Source: Curtobacterium sp. VKM Ac-1395
GTDB taxonomy: Bacteria > Actinomycetota > Actinomycetes > Actinomycetales > Microbacteriaceae
Direction of reading: 5' to 3'
Length of the DNA stretch: 64,000 bases
Assembly (NCBI RefSeq): GCF_015350975.1
Contig: NZ_JADKRX010000001.1
Location: forward strand, 372,001-436,000
Both the position numbers and the translations under genes were made by a program. This document shows positions 44,864-52,490 of the stretch, one piece after another. Position 1 is the stretch's first letter; the number at the start of each line of letters is the position of its first letter. Below the pieces are notes generated by a model. That model did no database searches, was not told the origin of the DNA, and was given only the letters and a program-made list of their open reading frames with translations.

Positions 44864-45316
44864 TCAGGCCTGGACGTCGCCGCGCCAGCCGTCGGCCGTG
44901 GGGGCCGCTTCGACGCGCTCCTTGTAGTTCTGCAGGTCCTTCTTGACGGCGTGGCCGCCGACGCCGACCGCGGAGCCGAGCTTCTCGAGGATGCCCGAGG
45001 GCTGCCAGTCGATCTGCACGGTGACACGGGTCTCGGCGTCACCCAGCTTGTGGAACGTGACGACGCCGGCGTGGTCGGTCTCGCCGTCCTTCACGGTCCA
45101 GGCGACACGCTCGTCCGGGTGCTGCTCGGTGATGACCGCGCGGAACTGACGCTCCTGGCCCGCGACCTTGACGGTCCAGTCGGTGGTGGTGTCGTCGACC
45201 TGGACGATCTTCTCCACCTCGTCGAGGAAGGTGGGGAACTCCTCGAAGCGAGTCCACTGGTCGTAGGCGGCGCGAACGGGGACGTTGACGTCGACGGTCT
45301 CGATGATCTGGGGCAT
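44864..45316 (-). CDS. SRPBCC (START-like/polyketide cyclase) family protein
   Basis: A 150-residue protein with a helix-grip fold: VDVNVPVRAAYDQWTRFEEFPTFLDEVEKIVQ at residues 7-39 and FHKLGDAETRVTVQIDWQP in the sheet are typical of the SRPBCC group of coenzyme Q-binding or cyclase/dehydrase-like proteins. ATG at 45316 with AAGGAG eight bases before. It probably binds a hydrophobic ligand; specific role unknown. Confidence 0.85.
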   Translation of the reverse strand: MPQIIETVDVNVPVRAAYDQWTRFEEFPTFLDEVEKIVQVDDTTTDWTVKVAGQERQFRAVITEQHPDERVAWTVKDGETDHAGVVTFHKLGDAETRVTVQIDWQPSGILEKLGSAVGVGGHAVKKDLQNYKERVEAAPTADGWRGDVQA

Positions 45317-45478
45317 TGGAACTCCTTGAGCTTCTTGTCTCGTCGTCTTGCCCTGCCGAACGTAGGCCGATGCCCTGGACGCGGGCCTCGACGCTGTCCC
45401 CCGGGCGCACCCGCGGGCTGGTCGGAGGGGCCTCGTTGCTGTCCGCCCGGCCTGCCGCCCCGCCGTAGGGTGGTGTGG

Positions 45479-46021
45479 ATGACTCACCACGGGAAGCACG
45501 CGTTCGACGAGCGAGACGACCACGGCATCCTGGTGCGGCCCGCGCTCGCGTCGGACGTGCCGCACATCCAGCGGCTCATCGCCCCCTACGTGGACCGCCG
45601 GATCCTGCTCGGCAAGGAGAACGTCGCCCTGTACGGCTCGATCCAGCAGTTCCGGATCGCCGAGGCCCCCGACGGGACGCCCATCGGGTGTGGCGCTCTC
45701 GCCGTGTTCTGGGACGACATCGCCGAGGTCCGGACGCTCGCCCTCGACGGGGACTGGATCCACAAGCGCGTGGGGCACCGGATGCTCGAGGCGCTCGAGC
45801 ACGACGCGCGCGAGCTGGGCGTCGCACGCATCTTCTGCCTGACGTTCGAGGTCGAGTTCTTCGCGAAGCACGGGTACCTCGAGATCGGGGAGCAGGTCGT
45901 CGACCCCGATGTGTACGCCGAGCTCGTGCGGTCGTCGGACGAGGGCGTCGCGGAGTTCCTCGACCTGGCCCGGGTGAAGCCGAACACGCTCGGCAACACC
46001 CGCATGCTGAAGATCCTCTGA
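45479..46021 (+). CDS. argA: N-acetylglutamate synthase (short actinobacterial GNAT type)
   Basis: A 180-residue GNAT acetyltransferase that closely follows the Rv2747-type enzyme: VRPALASDVPHIQRLI at the start, VRTLALDGDWIHKRVGHRML (acetyl-CoA pocket, with H-K-x-V-G instead of the usual Q/R-x-x-G-x-G), CLTFEVEFFAKHGY and the family end VAEFLDLARVKPNTLGNTRML. It would acetylate glutamate for arginine synthesis. ATG at 45479; no strong ribosome-binding site. Confidence 0.88.
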   Translation: MTHHGKHAFDERDDHGILVRPALASDVPHIQRLIAPYVDRRILLGKENVALYGSIQQFRIAEAPDGTPIGCGALAVFWDDIAEVRTLALDGDWIHKRVGHRMLEALEHDARELGVARIFCLTFEVEFFAKHGYLEIGEQVVDPDVYAELVRSSDEGVAEFLDLARVKPNTLGNTRMLKIL

Positions 46022-46085
46022 CGGGTTCTCCCGGTGCGCGGCGGGGTTCCGCCGTGGGGTGCGTGCGGTTGTCTAGCCTGTGCGC

Positions 46086-46775
46086 ATGTCGTCGCTCCGT
46101 CACCCCGTCGGCCCCGAGAAGCCGGTCGTCTACTGGCGCCGTCGTCTGGCGGTCATCGCTGCGATCGTGATCGTGGTGGTCGTCATCGTGCTCATCGTCG
46201 TGGGGCGCGGGACCGGGGCTCCGGCGGCTGGTCCGTCGGCGTCTGCCTCGTCGTCCGCGGACGCGGCCGCTTCGTCGGACGCGGGTTCTGGGTCTGGTGC
46301 TTCCGGGTCTGGTTCGTCTGGGGCCGGCGCTGCCGAGACCCCTGCGCCGTCCGCCAGCGCCGCTGCTGACGGTGCCGCGTGCGCCGACGACCAGATCACG
46401 CTGACGCCGGTCCTCGACAAGAGCACCTACGGGCCGACCGAGGACCCGAAGATCGCGATGTCGATCGAGAACACGGGCTCGAACGCGTGCAGCATGGACC
46501 TCGGGTCAGCCCAGCAGGTCCTGACGATCAGCTCCGGGCAGGAGCAGTACTGGTCGTCGAAGGACTGCCAGACCGGCGGGACGAACCAGGACGTCACCAT
46601 CACGGCCGGGCAGACGCTGACCACGCCAGCCATCGCGTGGGACCGCACCCGGTCCGCGAAGGACACCTGCGACGCCGCACGCCCGGCCGTGACCGCGGGG
46701 GGCGCCAGCTACCACCTGGAGGTCGCGGTGGGGGAGCTGCAGGCGAAGGCGTCGAAGCAGTTCATCCTCAACTGA
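46086..46775 (+). CDS. Membrane-anchored extracytoplasmic hypothetical protein
   Basis: 229 residues: a short cytoplasmic head, one transmembrane helix (residues about 20-40, VIAAIVIVVVVIVLIVVG), a Ser/Ala/Gly-rich low-complexity linker (about 45-95) and an exported beta-rich domain with four cysteines (AACADDQ, SNACSMDL, SKDCQTG, KDTCDAA) that could form two disulfides. The layout matches actinobacterial proteins that expose a small folded domain on the cell surface. Function unknown. An in-frame GTG lies two codons upstream. Confidence 0.72.
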   Translation: MSSLRHPVGPEKPVVYWRRRLAVIAAIVIVVVVIVLIVVGRGTGAPAAGPSASASSSADAAASSDAGSGSGASGSGSSGAGAAETPAPSASAAADGAACADDQITLTPVLDKSTYGPTEDPKIAMSIENTGSNACSMDLGSAQQVLTISSGQEQYWSSKDCQTGGTNQDVTITAGQTLTTPAIAWDRTRSAKDTCDAARPAVTAGGASYHLEVAVGELQAKASKQFILN

Positions 46776-46803
46776 GGGATGGGCGCGGGGCGCGGGGGTG
46801 GGG

Positions 46804-47232
46804 CTACCCGAACGCCGGGGTCTGGACGCGGCACCGCACCGGCTTGCCCGCGGAACCGTGCTCCTCGGCGATGACCTTCTGGCCGTCGAGCAGGATGCGG
46901 CAGGTGGCGCTCCGGCCTGCCGGGGGCGTCGCCCGGACAGCGGCCGGGTCCTTCGCGAGGACGATGGACTCGTGGGTCCAGGTGGCCGTACCGCCGTTGC
47001 CAGCGCCGGGGCGGGTGGCGGCCTTCGCGATCGTGCGCATGGTCGCTGCGTCGCCGCGCTGCTCGGCACCGAGGTAGCGGACGTCGTTCAGGGTACTGGC
47101 GTTCGGGGCGTCAACGCTGACTTCGTAGGTGACCGCCCAGGCGTCGCCGACCTGCTGGTGGAGCTGCGCGCAGCCCGTCAGTGTGAGGGTGACCGCGGCG
47201 AGGGCGGCGACTGCTGCAAGAGTTTTGTGCAT
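46804..47232 (-). CDS. Putative lipoprotein
   Basis: A 142-residue protein with a lipoprotein signal: KTLAAVAALAAVTLTLTGC with the lipobox L-T-G-C (Cys21). The mature part has beta-strand character (WAVTYEVSVDAPNASTLNDV; TATWTHESIVL) and two further cysteines (TCRILL, RCRVQTP) that may pair. It vaguely resembles MmpS-type accessory proteins, but identity is not secure. Preceded by a long imperfect palindrome. Confidence 0.78.
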   Translation of the reverse strand: MHKTLAAVAALAAVTLTLTGCAQLHQQVGDAWAVTYEVSVDAPNASTLNDVRYLGAEQRGDAATMRTIAKAATRPGAGNGGTATWTHESIVLAKDPAAVRATPPAGRSATCRILLDGQKVIAEEHGSAGKPVRCRVQTPAFG

Positions 47233-47235
47233 GAA

Positions 47236-47306
47236 AACACAATCGCGGCCGGCCGATCGAACTTCGTCATGACGAAGTATCGATCGAGTCCGACCGCGGT
47301 CGTGTT
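47236..47306. repeat. 71-bp long imperfect palindrome with an 18-bp perfect core
   Basis: Core ACTTCGTCATGACGAAGT (47261-47278) is a perfect palindrome; flanks CGATCGA/TCGATCG and further out AACAC-x-CGCGG/CCGCG-x-GTGTT continue the symmetry with a few mismatches. It lies between cspA and the lipoprotein gene, both read leftward, so it may be the cspA terminator or an element controlling the lipoprotein. Confidence 0.65.
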
Positions 47307-47348
47307 CGAGGTCAGCCGACCGGATGACGGTCAGCGTTCCTCAGGGGT

Positions 47349-47555
47349 TCAGCCGATGACGGTGATGTTCTCCGCCTGCGGGCCCTTGCGGCCCTCGGTG
47401 ATCTCGAACTCCACCTTCTGGTTCTCCTCGAGGCCGCGGTAGCCGCTGCCCGAGATCGCCGAGAAGTGCGCGAAGACGTCGGCGCTCTGGTCGTCCGGGG
47501 CGATGAACCCGAAGCCCTTTTCGTTGTTAAACCACTTGACGGTTCCAGTTGCCAT
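47349..47555 (-). CDS. Cold shock protein (CspA family)
   Basis: A 68-residue OB-fold RNA chaperone: [19 protein letters not shown] (RNP1 KGFGFI) and DVFAHFSAI (RNP2-like VFAHF) are both intact. ATG preceded by AAGGAAA at ten bases. The 281-base region to the divergent SseB-like gene contains a long leader, usual for cold-shock mRNAs; I see no distinct motif in it. Confidence 0.97.
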   Translation of the reverse strand: MATGTVKWFNNEKGFGFIAPDDQSADVFAHFSAISGSGYRGLEENQKVEFEITEGRKGPQAENITVIG

Positions 47556-47836
47556 GATGGCGTTTCCTTAACTGTTCTTGCTTTCCATCGCGGTATGACA
47601 CGCAGACGGAGCCTCGTCGTATGTCGACGAGGGTGATGCGCCACGCGGGCAGGTGCCGGCGGGACGGGTTCGGGGTCAGACCCGGAGGCCAGTGACCCGT
47701 GAGTCCGGTTGAGGGGCATTGCACCTCGTCCAGACGTTGGGCGCCGCCGAAGCGGTTCCACCAACCTAGCGCGTCTGGAGCGCCAGGACCAGACGAAGTC
47801 GCCGGGATCGAACAAAATCTGGTGAACTTGGTGGTG

Positions 47837-48220
47837 ATGGCAGACAAGGAACAGCGCTTCCGGAGCGAACAGCTCGAGGAGGCCCTCGCACAGCAGGACG
47901 TCGCCGCGGTTGCGTTCGCACTGCGGAACGACATCGTGATCGTCCCCAGGCTCGTCACCGGCAAGAAGGACATGCAGGTGCGGGTCTTCGGCCGGGAAGG
48001 CTCCGAGAAGCGCATCCTGCTGCTGTTCTCGTCGGCCGACGCCTACACCGCGATGGTCCCGGACGAGAAGGTCCGGCAGGTCATGGTCTACGACGCCGAG
48101 CGGCTCGAGGAGTTCCTCGCCGCCCATCTCGACTCACTCGAGGGCGTCTTCTTCGACATCGCCGGCCCGAACACGATGCAGTCGGACCCCGCCGACCTGC
48201 TGGCCGCATTGCGCGCCTGA
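47837..48220 (+). CDS. SseB N-terminal domain-like protein
   Basis: A 127-residue protein with the SseB-type core: LEEALAQQDVAAVAFALRNDIVIVPRLV and LLLFSSADAYTAMVPDEKVRQVMVYDA (residues about 10-90) match the family consensus of proteins that end in a DPA-x-x-x-x-x-L-like tail (SDPADLLAALR). Start ATG 47837 (GTGs three and six bases upstream are possible). Function unknown; the family occurs widely in actinobacteria near secretion and regulatory genes. Confidence 0.75.
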   Translation: MADKEQRFRSEQLEEALAQQDVAAVAFALRNDIVIVPRLVTGKKDMQVRVFGREGSEKRILLLFSSADAYTAMVPDEKVRQVMVYDAERLEEFLAAHLDSLEGVFFDIAGPNTMQSDPADLLAALRA

Positions 48221-48282
48221 CGGTCGTGCTCGCCTGGTCGCACCGGCGGACACCGAGGACGCAGGATCGCTAGCGTCGCTTC

Positions 48283-49392
48283 ATGGAGTCCATCCGACCG
48301 GGGATCATCGCGTTCGTCGTCGGCGCGTTCCTCGCGGTCGCGGCGCTGGTCCCGTTCGCCGCGTACGAGTACCGGCGGCACGGTCGCCTCGGGTTCCGTC
48401 GCAGCGTGCTGGCCTTCGCCACGCTGGTCTACGCCCTCGCGCTCGTGACCTACACGCTCCTGCCGCTGCCCGAGAGTGCTGCTGCTGCCTGTCGTGTGTC
48501 GGGTCCGCCGCAGTTGCAGGCCTTCGCGTTCCTCGGGGACATCCAGCGCGAAGGCGGCGTCTCGGGACCCCGCTCCCTGCTCACGAACCCTGCCGCGGTG
48601 CAGGTTGCCTTCAACGTCCTGCTCTTCATCCCCCTCGGGGCGCTCGTGCGGCACGCGGTCCTGCGGCACCGGGTGGTCAGCGGACTCCTCGTCGGAGCCG
48701 CCGCCGGCGTCGTCGTCTCGCTGGTCATCGAGCTCACGCAGCTGACCGGTGACTGGTTCCTCTACCCGTGCTCGTACCGGCTGTTCGACGTCGACGACCT
48801 GATCGCGAACACCGCCGGCGCCGCGCTGGGCACGTTCGCCGCACCACTCCTCGCCCTGATCGTCGGCTCGGACCGCCGCTCAGATGCCGACGCCCCGCGT
48901 CGGGTCACCGCCCTGCGGCGGTTCTTCGGGATGCTGGCCGACGTCCTCGCGATCACCTTCACGACCGGGGTGCTGACCGTGGGGACCGCACTCGTCCTGA
49001 CGATCCTCGGCGTCGACGACCGCTCCAAGCTGACTGCGGTCCTGCTCGCCGCGGTCGCGTTCGTGGCACCCGCTGTGCAGCTCGTCATCGTGCTCGCCTC
49101 CGGACGGACCCTCGGGGAGCACGTCACCCGGGTCCGTCCGCTGCCCTCGCCGAACGTCGGACAGCGGTTCGTGCGCTGGGGGCTCGGTTCCGGCGGGTGG
49201 GCGGCGCTGTCGGCGAGTTCGCTGCCGTTCTCGGACGTCCTGGCGTTCCTGCTCGCCGTGGCAGCCGTCGTCGGCGTGTGGGCGACGCGAGACCGCCGCG
49301 GCTTCGCCTCGGCGGTGGCGCGGCTCGGCATCGTGGACGACCGCCAGCCGCCCGGTGTCGCTGCTGACGGCCTGGAGGCTCGGCACGACTGA
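48283..49392 (+). CDS. VanZ-RDD fusion membrane protein
   Basis: A 369-residue membrane protein combining two families. The N-terminal part (residues about 1-200) is VanZ-like, with NVLLFIPLGALVRH and the conserved VSLVIELTQLTG plus FDVDDLIANTAGAALG. The C-terminal part (about 215-345) is an RDD domain with LADVLAITFTTG and a later SGRTLGEHVTRVR. About eight transmembrane helices in all. VanZ proteins protect against glycopeptides or other envelope stress; RDD proteins may be transporters. A GGAGGCTCG unit overlaps the last codons. Confidence 0.85.
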   Translation: MESIRPGIIAFVVGAFLAVAALVPFAAYEYRRHGRLGFRRSVLAFATLVYALALVTYTLLPLPESAAAACRVSGPPQLQAFAFLGDIQREGGVSGPRSLLTNPAAVQVAFNVLLFIPLGALVRHAVLRHRVVSGLLVGAAAGVVVSLVIELTQLTGDWFLYPCSYRLFDVDDLIANTAGAALGTFAAPLLALIVGSDRRSDADAPRRVTALRRFFGMLADVLAITFTTGVLTVGTALVLTILGVDDRSKLTAVLLAAVAFVAPAVQLVIVLASGRTLGEHVTRVRPLPSPNVGQRFVRWGLGSGGWAALSASSLPFSDVLAFLLAVAAVVGVWATRDRRGFASAVARLGIVDDRQPPGVAADGLEARHD

Positions 49393-49440
49393 CGGGGCTC
49401 GTCACCGATGCGGGTGGTCGGTCCGCAGGGCTCCCGTGGT

Positions 49441-50802
49441 TCAGAAGGCGGCGTCGAGCTCGCGTTCGCGCACGGACTTCGTCATCGAGAACGCGACGCG
49501 GAGTGCTTCACGCAGGTGTTCGGCGTCCGCGCCGAGGACGGTCGTGAAACCCAGACGTCGGGCTTCGCTGGCACGCTGCTTCGCTCCGGTGGCCTGACGG
49601 ATCTCGCCGGCGAGGCTGATCTCGCCGATCGCCGCGAGGGTGTGCGGGTAGGGGCGGTCCCGCGCAGCACTGGCGAGCGCGAGCACGATGGCCAGGTCGG
49701 CGCCGGGCTCGGTGATCTTGATGCCGCCGACGGTGGAGACGTACACGTCGGCGTCCGAGAGCTTGATCCCAGCGCGGCGTTCGAGGACTGCGAGCAGCAT
49801 CGCCACGCGGGACGAGTCCACCCCGTTCACGACCCGGCGGGGCTGCGGCGCCGAACTGGGGACGACGAGGGCCTGGATCTCGACGGGGAGCGCACGACGG
49901 CCCTCCATCGCGACCGTGATGCACGTGCCCGACACGGGAGCACCGTTGCGGGACATGAACAGGCCGCTCGGGTCGGGGACCTCGTGGATGCCGTCGCCGG
50001 CCATGTCGAAGCAGCCGACCTCGTCCGTGGGGCCGAAGCGGTTCTTCAGGGCCCGGACGAAGCGGAGGGCGGTCTGGCGGTCGCCCTCGAAGTGGCAGAC
50101 GACGTCGACCAGGTGCTCGAGCAGGCGGGGGCCCGCGATGCTGCCGTCCTTGGTGACGTGGCCGACGATGAGCACCGGCAGGTTGCGCTGCTTGGCTTCG
50201 CGGATCAGCGTCGAGGCGACTTCGCGCACCTGCGAGGTGCCACCCGCGATGCCGTCGATCGAGGCCGACGAGATCGTCTGCACCGAGTCCGCGATGAGCA
50301 GGTCGGGTTGTACTTGGTCGATCTGCCCGAGGATGACGCCGAGGTCGACTTCGCTCGCCAGGTAGAGGTCGTCGTGCATCGCCCCGGTGCGCTCGGCGCG
50401 GAGCCGGACCTGGTCGACCGATTCCTCAGCGCTGACGTAGAGGACGCGCTTGCCCATCGCCGCCGCACGCGAGGCGACCTCGAGCAGGAGCGTCGACTTG
50501 CCCACGCCCGGCTCGCCGCTCAGCAGGACGGCCGCGCCGGGGACGATCCCGCCGCCGAGCACGCGGTCGAACTCGCCGATGCCGGTCTGCCACCGGGGGA
50601 CGGACCCGACGCGGGCCTGGGTGATCGGCTGTGCGATGCGGGTCCCGGTGACCGCGATGGCGTTCGTGCCGCGGGCACTGGCGGTGGTGGCGGAGGTGTC
50701 CTCAACCGTTCCCCACGACTGGCACTCACCGCAGCGACCGACCCACTTGATCGTGGTCCACCCGCACTCGGAGCAGCGGAACGTGGACTGGGGGCGGGCC
50801 AT
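49441..50802 (-). CDS. radA: DNA repair protein RadA
   Basis: A 453-residue RadA/Sms protein of homologous recombination. N-terminal zinc finger FRCSECGWTTIKWVGRCGECQSWG (four Cys), RecA-like core with GEPGVGKSTLL (residues about 92-102), RadA-specific KNRFGPTDEVG, and a C-terminal Lon-like domain (VNGVDSSRVAMLLAVLE, GGIKITEPGADLAIVLALAS). It promotes branch migration. Length is standard. It is followed 48 bases away by the convergent VanZ-RDD gene. Confidence 0.97.
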   Translation of the reverse strand: MARPQSTFRCSECGWTTIKWVGRCGECQSWGTVEDTSATTASARGTNAIAVTGTRIAQPITQARVGSVPRWQTGIGEFDRVLGGGIVPGAAVLLSGEPGVGKSTLLLEVASRAAAMGKRVLYVSAEESVDQVRLRAERTGAMHDDLYLASEVDLGVILGQIDQVQPDLLIADSVQTISSASIDGIAGGTSQVREVASTLIREAKQRNLPVLIVGHVTKDGSIAGPRLLEHLVDVVCHFEGDRQTALRFVRALKNRFGPTDEVGCFDMAGDGIHEVPDPSGLFMSRNGAPVSGTCITVAMEGRRALPVEIQALVVPSSAPQPRRVVNGVDSSRVAMLLAVLERRAGIKLSDADVYVSTVGGIKITEPGADLAIVLALASAARDRPYPHTLAAIGEISLAGEIRQATGAKQRASEARRLGFTTVLGADAEHLREALRVAFSMTKSVRERELDAAF

Positions 50803-50811
50803 GCGACGAGG

Positions 50812-51834
50812 TTAGGCCCGGCCGCCGACATCACCCGACTGCTCCGACGGGGCGTCGGGGGCGTCGGCGTCAGTCTGTTCGGAAGCGCTGCCGGCCGGTT
50901 CGTCGGGCTCCTGCTGCGCGGGGACCGACCCCGTCATCCGCTGCCGGAGGCGCTCGACAGGGCCAGCCTGGCGGGTGTGGTCGAGGTCGTCAGCTCCATC
51001 GGTGTCCTGCTCCGCGCGGGCGTTCGCCACGGCGCCGGCTTCACGCCCGAGCTCCTCGGCTTCGCGTGCGGAGAGGTAGTGCCGGATCGCGGCGACGGTG
51101 TCCACACGGGCGTCGATCGCCGGCTCGAAGGCGCTGGCCCAGACCTCGTACCCGCGGTCGTTCGGGTGGAACAGGTCGCCGTAGGTGTTGAAGAACGTGC
51201 GACGGATCCCCACGCGCTTGGTGATCGCGTGCAGCGGTGCGACGGTCAGGCCGAGTTCGTCGGCGACGCGGTGGATGATCTCGTTCGCGACTGCGACCTT
51301 GCGCTCGCGGTCCGGCGAGAACATGCACGGCAGCTCGGCCACCACCGCGTGGGACGGGACGGCACCGTAGATCGCCCGGATGTTGCGCTCGAACTTGTCC
51401 GGGTGGAAGTCGGCGATGTCGTTCGCGCCGATCGACACCGTGCAGACGTCCGGGGTGAAGTGCTGCAGCTTCGGGAGCTGGTCCCGCTTCGCACCCCACG
51501 TCGTGGCCCCGGACACGCTGAGGTTGACGACCCGGACCGTCATGCGTGAGCGGTGTCGGACCCGTCGAGCGAGCAGGCCGACGTACCCGCGGGACGGGAC
51601 CGTCGCGCCGACGCCCTGCGCCGCGGAGTCGCCGATCGCCAGGTACGTGATCTGCCCCTCGTGGTGGAGTCGTTCGCGCCACCAGTCCGCGTGGATGGGC
51701 AGCATCTCGACCACCCGTTGTGAGGCCGCCTTCTGGCCCTTGACCCCGGCCCGGGCGCCCATGGCGGCGCCACCGGCGACCACGAGGCCGCCGCCGACGG
51801 AGGAGATCAGTGCGATGAGGGTGCGCGTCTTCAT
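50812..51834 (-). CDS. SGNH/GDSL hydrolase family protein
   Basis: A 340-residue esterase-like protein: an N-terminal signal/anchor helix (LIALISSVGGGLVVAGGAAMG), block I ITYLAIGDSAAQGVG with the Ser of GDS, block III SIGANDI and block V FHPNDRGY with the catalytic His. The last ~70 residues are an acidic disordered tail rich in Glu, Asp, Ala and Gln. Probably membrane-anchored and extracytoplasmic. Substrate unknown; upstream of radA by nine bases. Confidence 0.88.
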   Translation of the reverse strand: MKTRTLIALISSVGGGLVVAGGAAMGARAGVKGQKAASQRVVEMLPIHADWWRERLHHEGQITYLAIGDSAAQGVGATVPSRGYVGLLARRVRHRSRMTVRVVNLSVSGATTWGAKRDQLPKLQHFTPDVCTVSIGANDIADFHPDKFERNIRAIYGAVPSHAVVAELPCMFSPDRERKVAVANEIIHRVADELGLTVAPLHAITKRVGIRRTFFNTYGDLFHPNDRGYEVWASAFEPAIDARVDTVAAIRHYLSAREAEELGREAGAVANARAEQDTDGADDLDHTRQAGPVERLRQRMTGSVPAQQEPDEPAGSASEQTDADAPDAPSEQSGDVGGRA

Positions 51835-51976
51835 GTCGAGGACGCTACGCCCGCGGGACTCGTCGGATCAGCGGGGACGCTGGGTGTGTGGACAGACCGT
51901 GCAGCCAGCCGCCTGTGGAGGGTGAGCCGACCTGCGGTGTCGCGGGGGGCCTCCGGGATCGTGTAAACTCTTTCCC

Positions 51977-52066
51977 GGTACCGTGTCCGAGCGGCCGAAG
52001 GATCATGTCTCGAAAACATGTGTGGGGGCAACTCCACCGTGGGTTCAAATCCCACCGGTACCGCCA
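51977..52066 (+). tRNA. tRNA-Ser (anticodon CGA)
   Basis: Class II tRNA with a long variable arm: acceptor GGTACCG/CGGTACC, anticodon loop CTCGAAA (CGA), variable arm GGGGGCAACTCC, T-loop GGTTCAAATCC, discriminator G and encoded CCA. A strong terminator follows. It marks the left edge of the apparent island. Confidence 0.95.
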
Positions 52067-52072
52067 CAACTC

Positions 52073-52118
52073 GAAGCCCCGGATCCCCGTCAATACAGGG
52101 ATTCGGGGCTTCTTTTGT
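52073..52118 (+). terminator. Terminator after tRNA-Ser
   Basis: Fifteen-base arms GAAGCCCCGGATCCC/GGGATTCGGGGCTTC (one G-T wobble), loop of about ten bases, then TTTTGTTT. A textbook intrinsic terminator. Confidence 0.9.
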
Positions 52119-52337
52119 TTGCAATCGTGCACGCGCCAGTAACCGAGCGGTAACGGGCCAACCGCGAGGTTCTGTGAGCAACTGCCGGACTCGGCTGCCG
52201 ATCGGTCGATTCGTCGGGCACGGCGCCAGCCACGAACCATGAGTCTGCTGTGGTGTGACCTAGGGGCCCGATTCGGCGGCTTTGCCTTCGCGCGCCTCCC
52301 CGTGCCGCGCTGTCTCCCCGCCTGCGCCCGGTGCAGC

Positions 52338-52355
52338 GGTATCGTCTGAGATACC
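52338..52355 (+). promoter_or_regulatory. Inverted repeat upstream of the leader/TrlF operon
   Basis: GGTATC-GTCTGA-GATACC lies 50 bases before the ATG at 52407, in a 286-base gap that otherwise shows no gene. AAGGAG at 52390-52395 is a clear ribosome-binding site for the small leader gene. The palindrome may be an operator. Confidence 0.4.
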
Positions 52356-52406
52356 CCGTCTATTCAGTTGTGCCGCGCTTCAACGCGCGAAGGAGACTCC
52401 ACCCGC

Positions 52407-52490
52407 ATGGCTAAATCACTACTCGAGCAACTGCCCAGCATCGTCGCTGCCGGCAAGCGACAGGCTGCACAGATTCTCGAGCTACTGTGA
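52407..52490 (+). CDS. 27-codon leader resembling the N-terminus of an adenine-specific DNA methyltransferase
   Basis: A short frame MAKSLLEQLPSIVAAGKRQA with the rest AQILELL, then TGA. The pattern K-S-L-L-E-Q-L-P-x-I-V-x-x-G-K matches, from memory, the first residues of some site-specific adenine methyltransferases in restriction or defence loci. The remainder of such an enzyme is missing, so this is either a deletion remnant or a short leader peptide. It has its own ribosome-binding site, and its stop overlaps the TrlF GTG start by 4 bases (GTGA), so it would drive coupled translation. Confidence 0.6.
   Translation: MAKSLLEQLPSIVAAGKRQAAQILELL

Noticed and set aside
52040-52066. tRNA-Ser 3' end as an integration site with a downstream copy
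   Set aside because: I found no second copy of the tRNA 3' end in 52.1-60.1 kb, so no att repeat is claimed.
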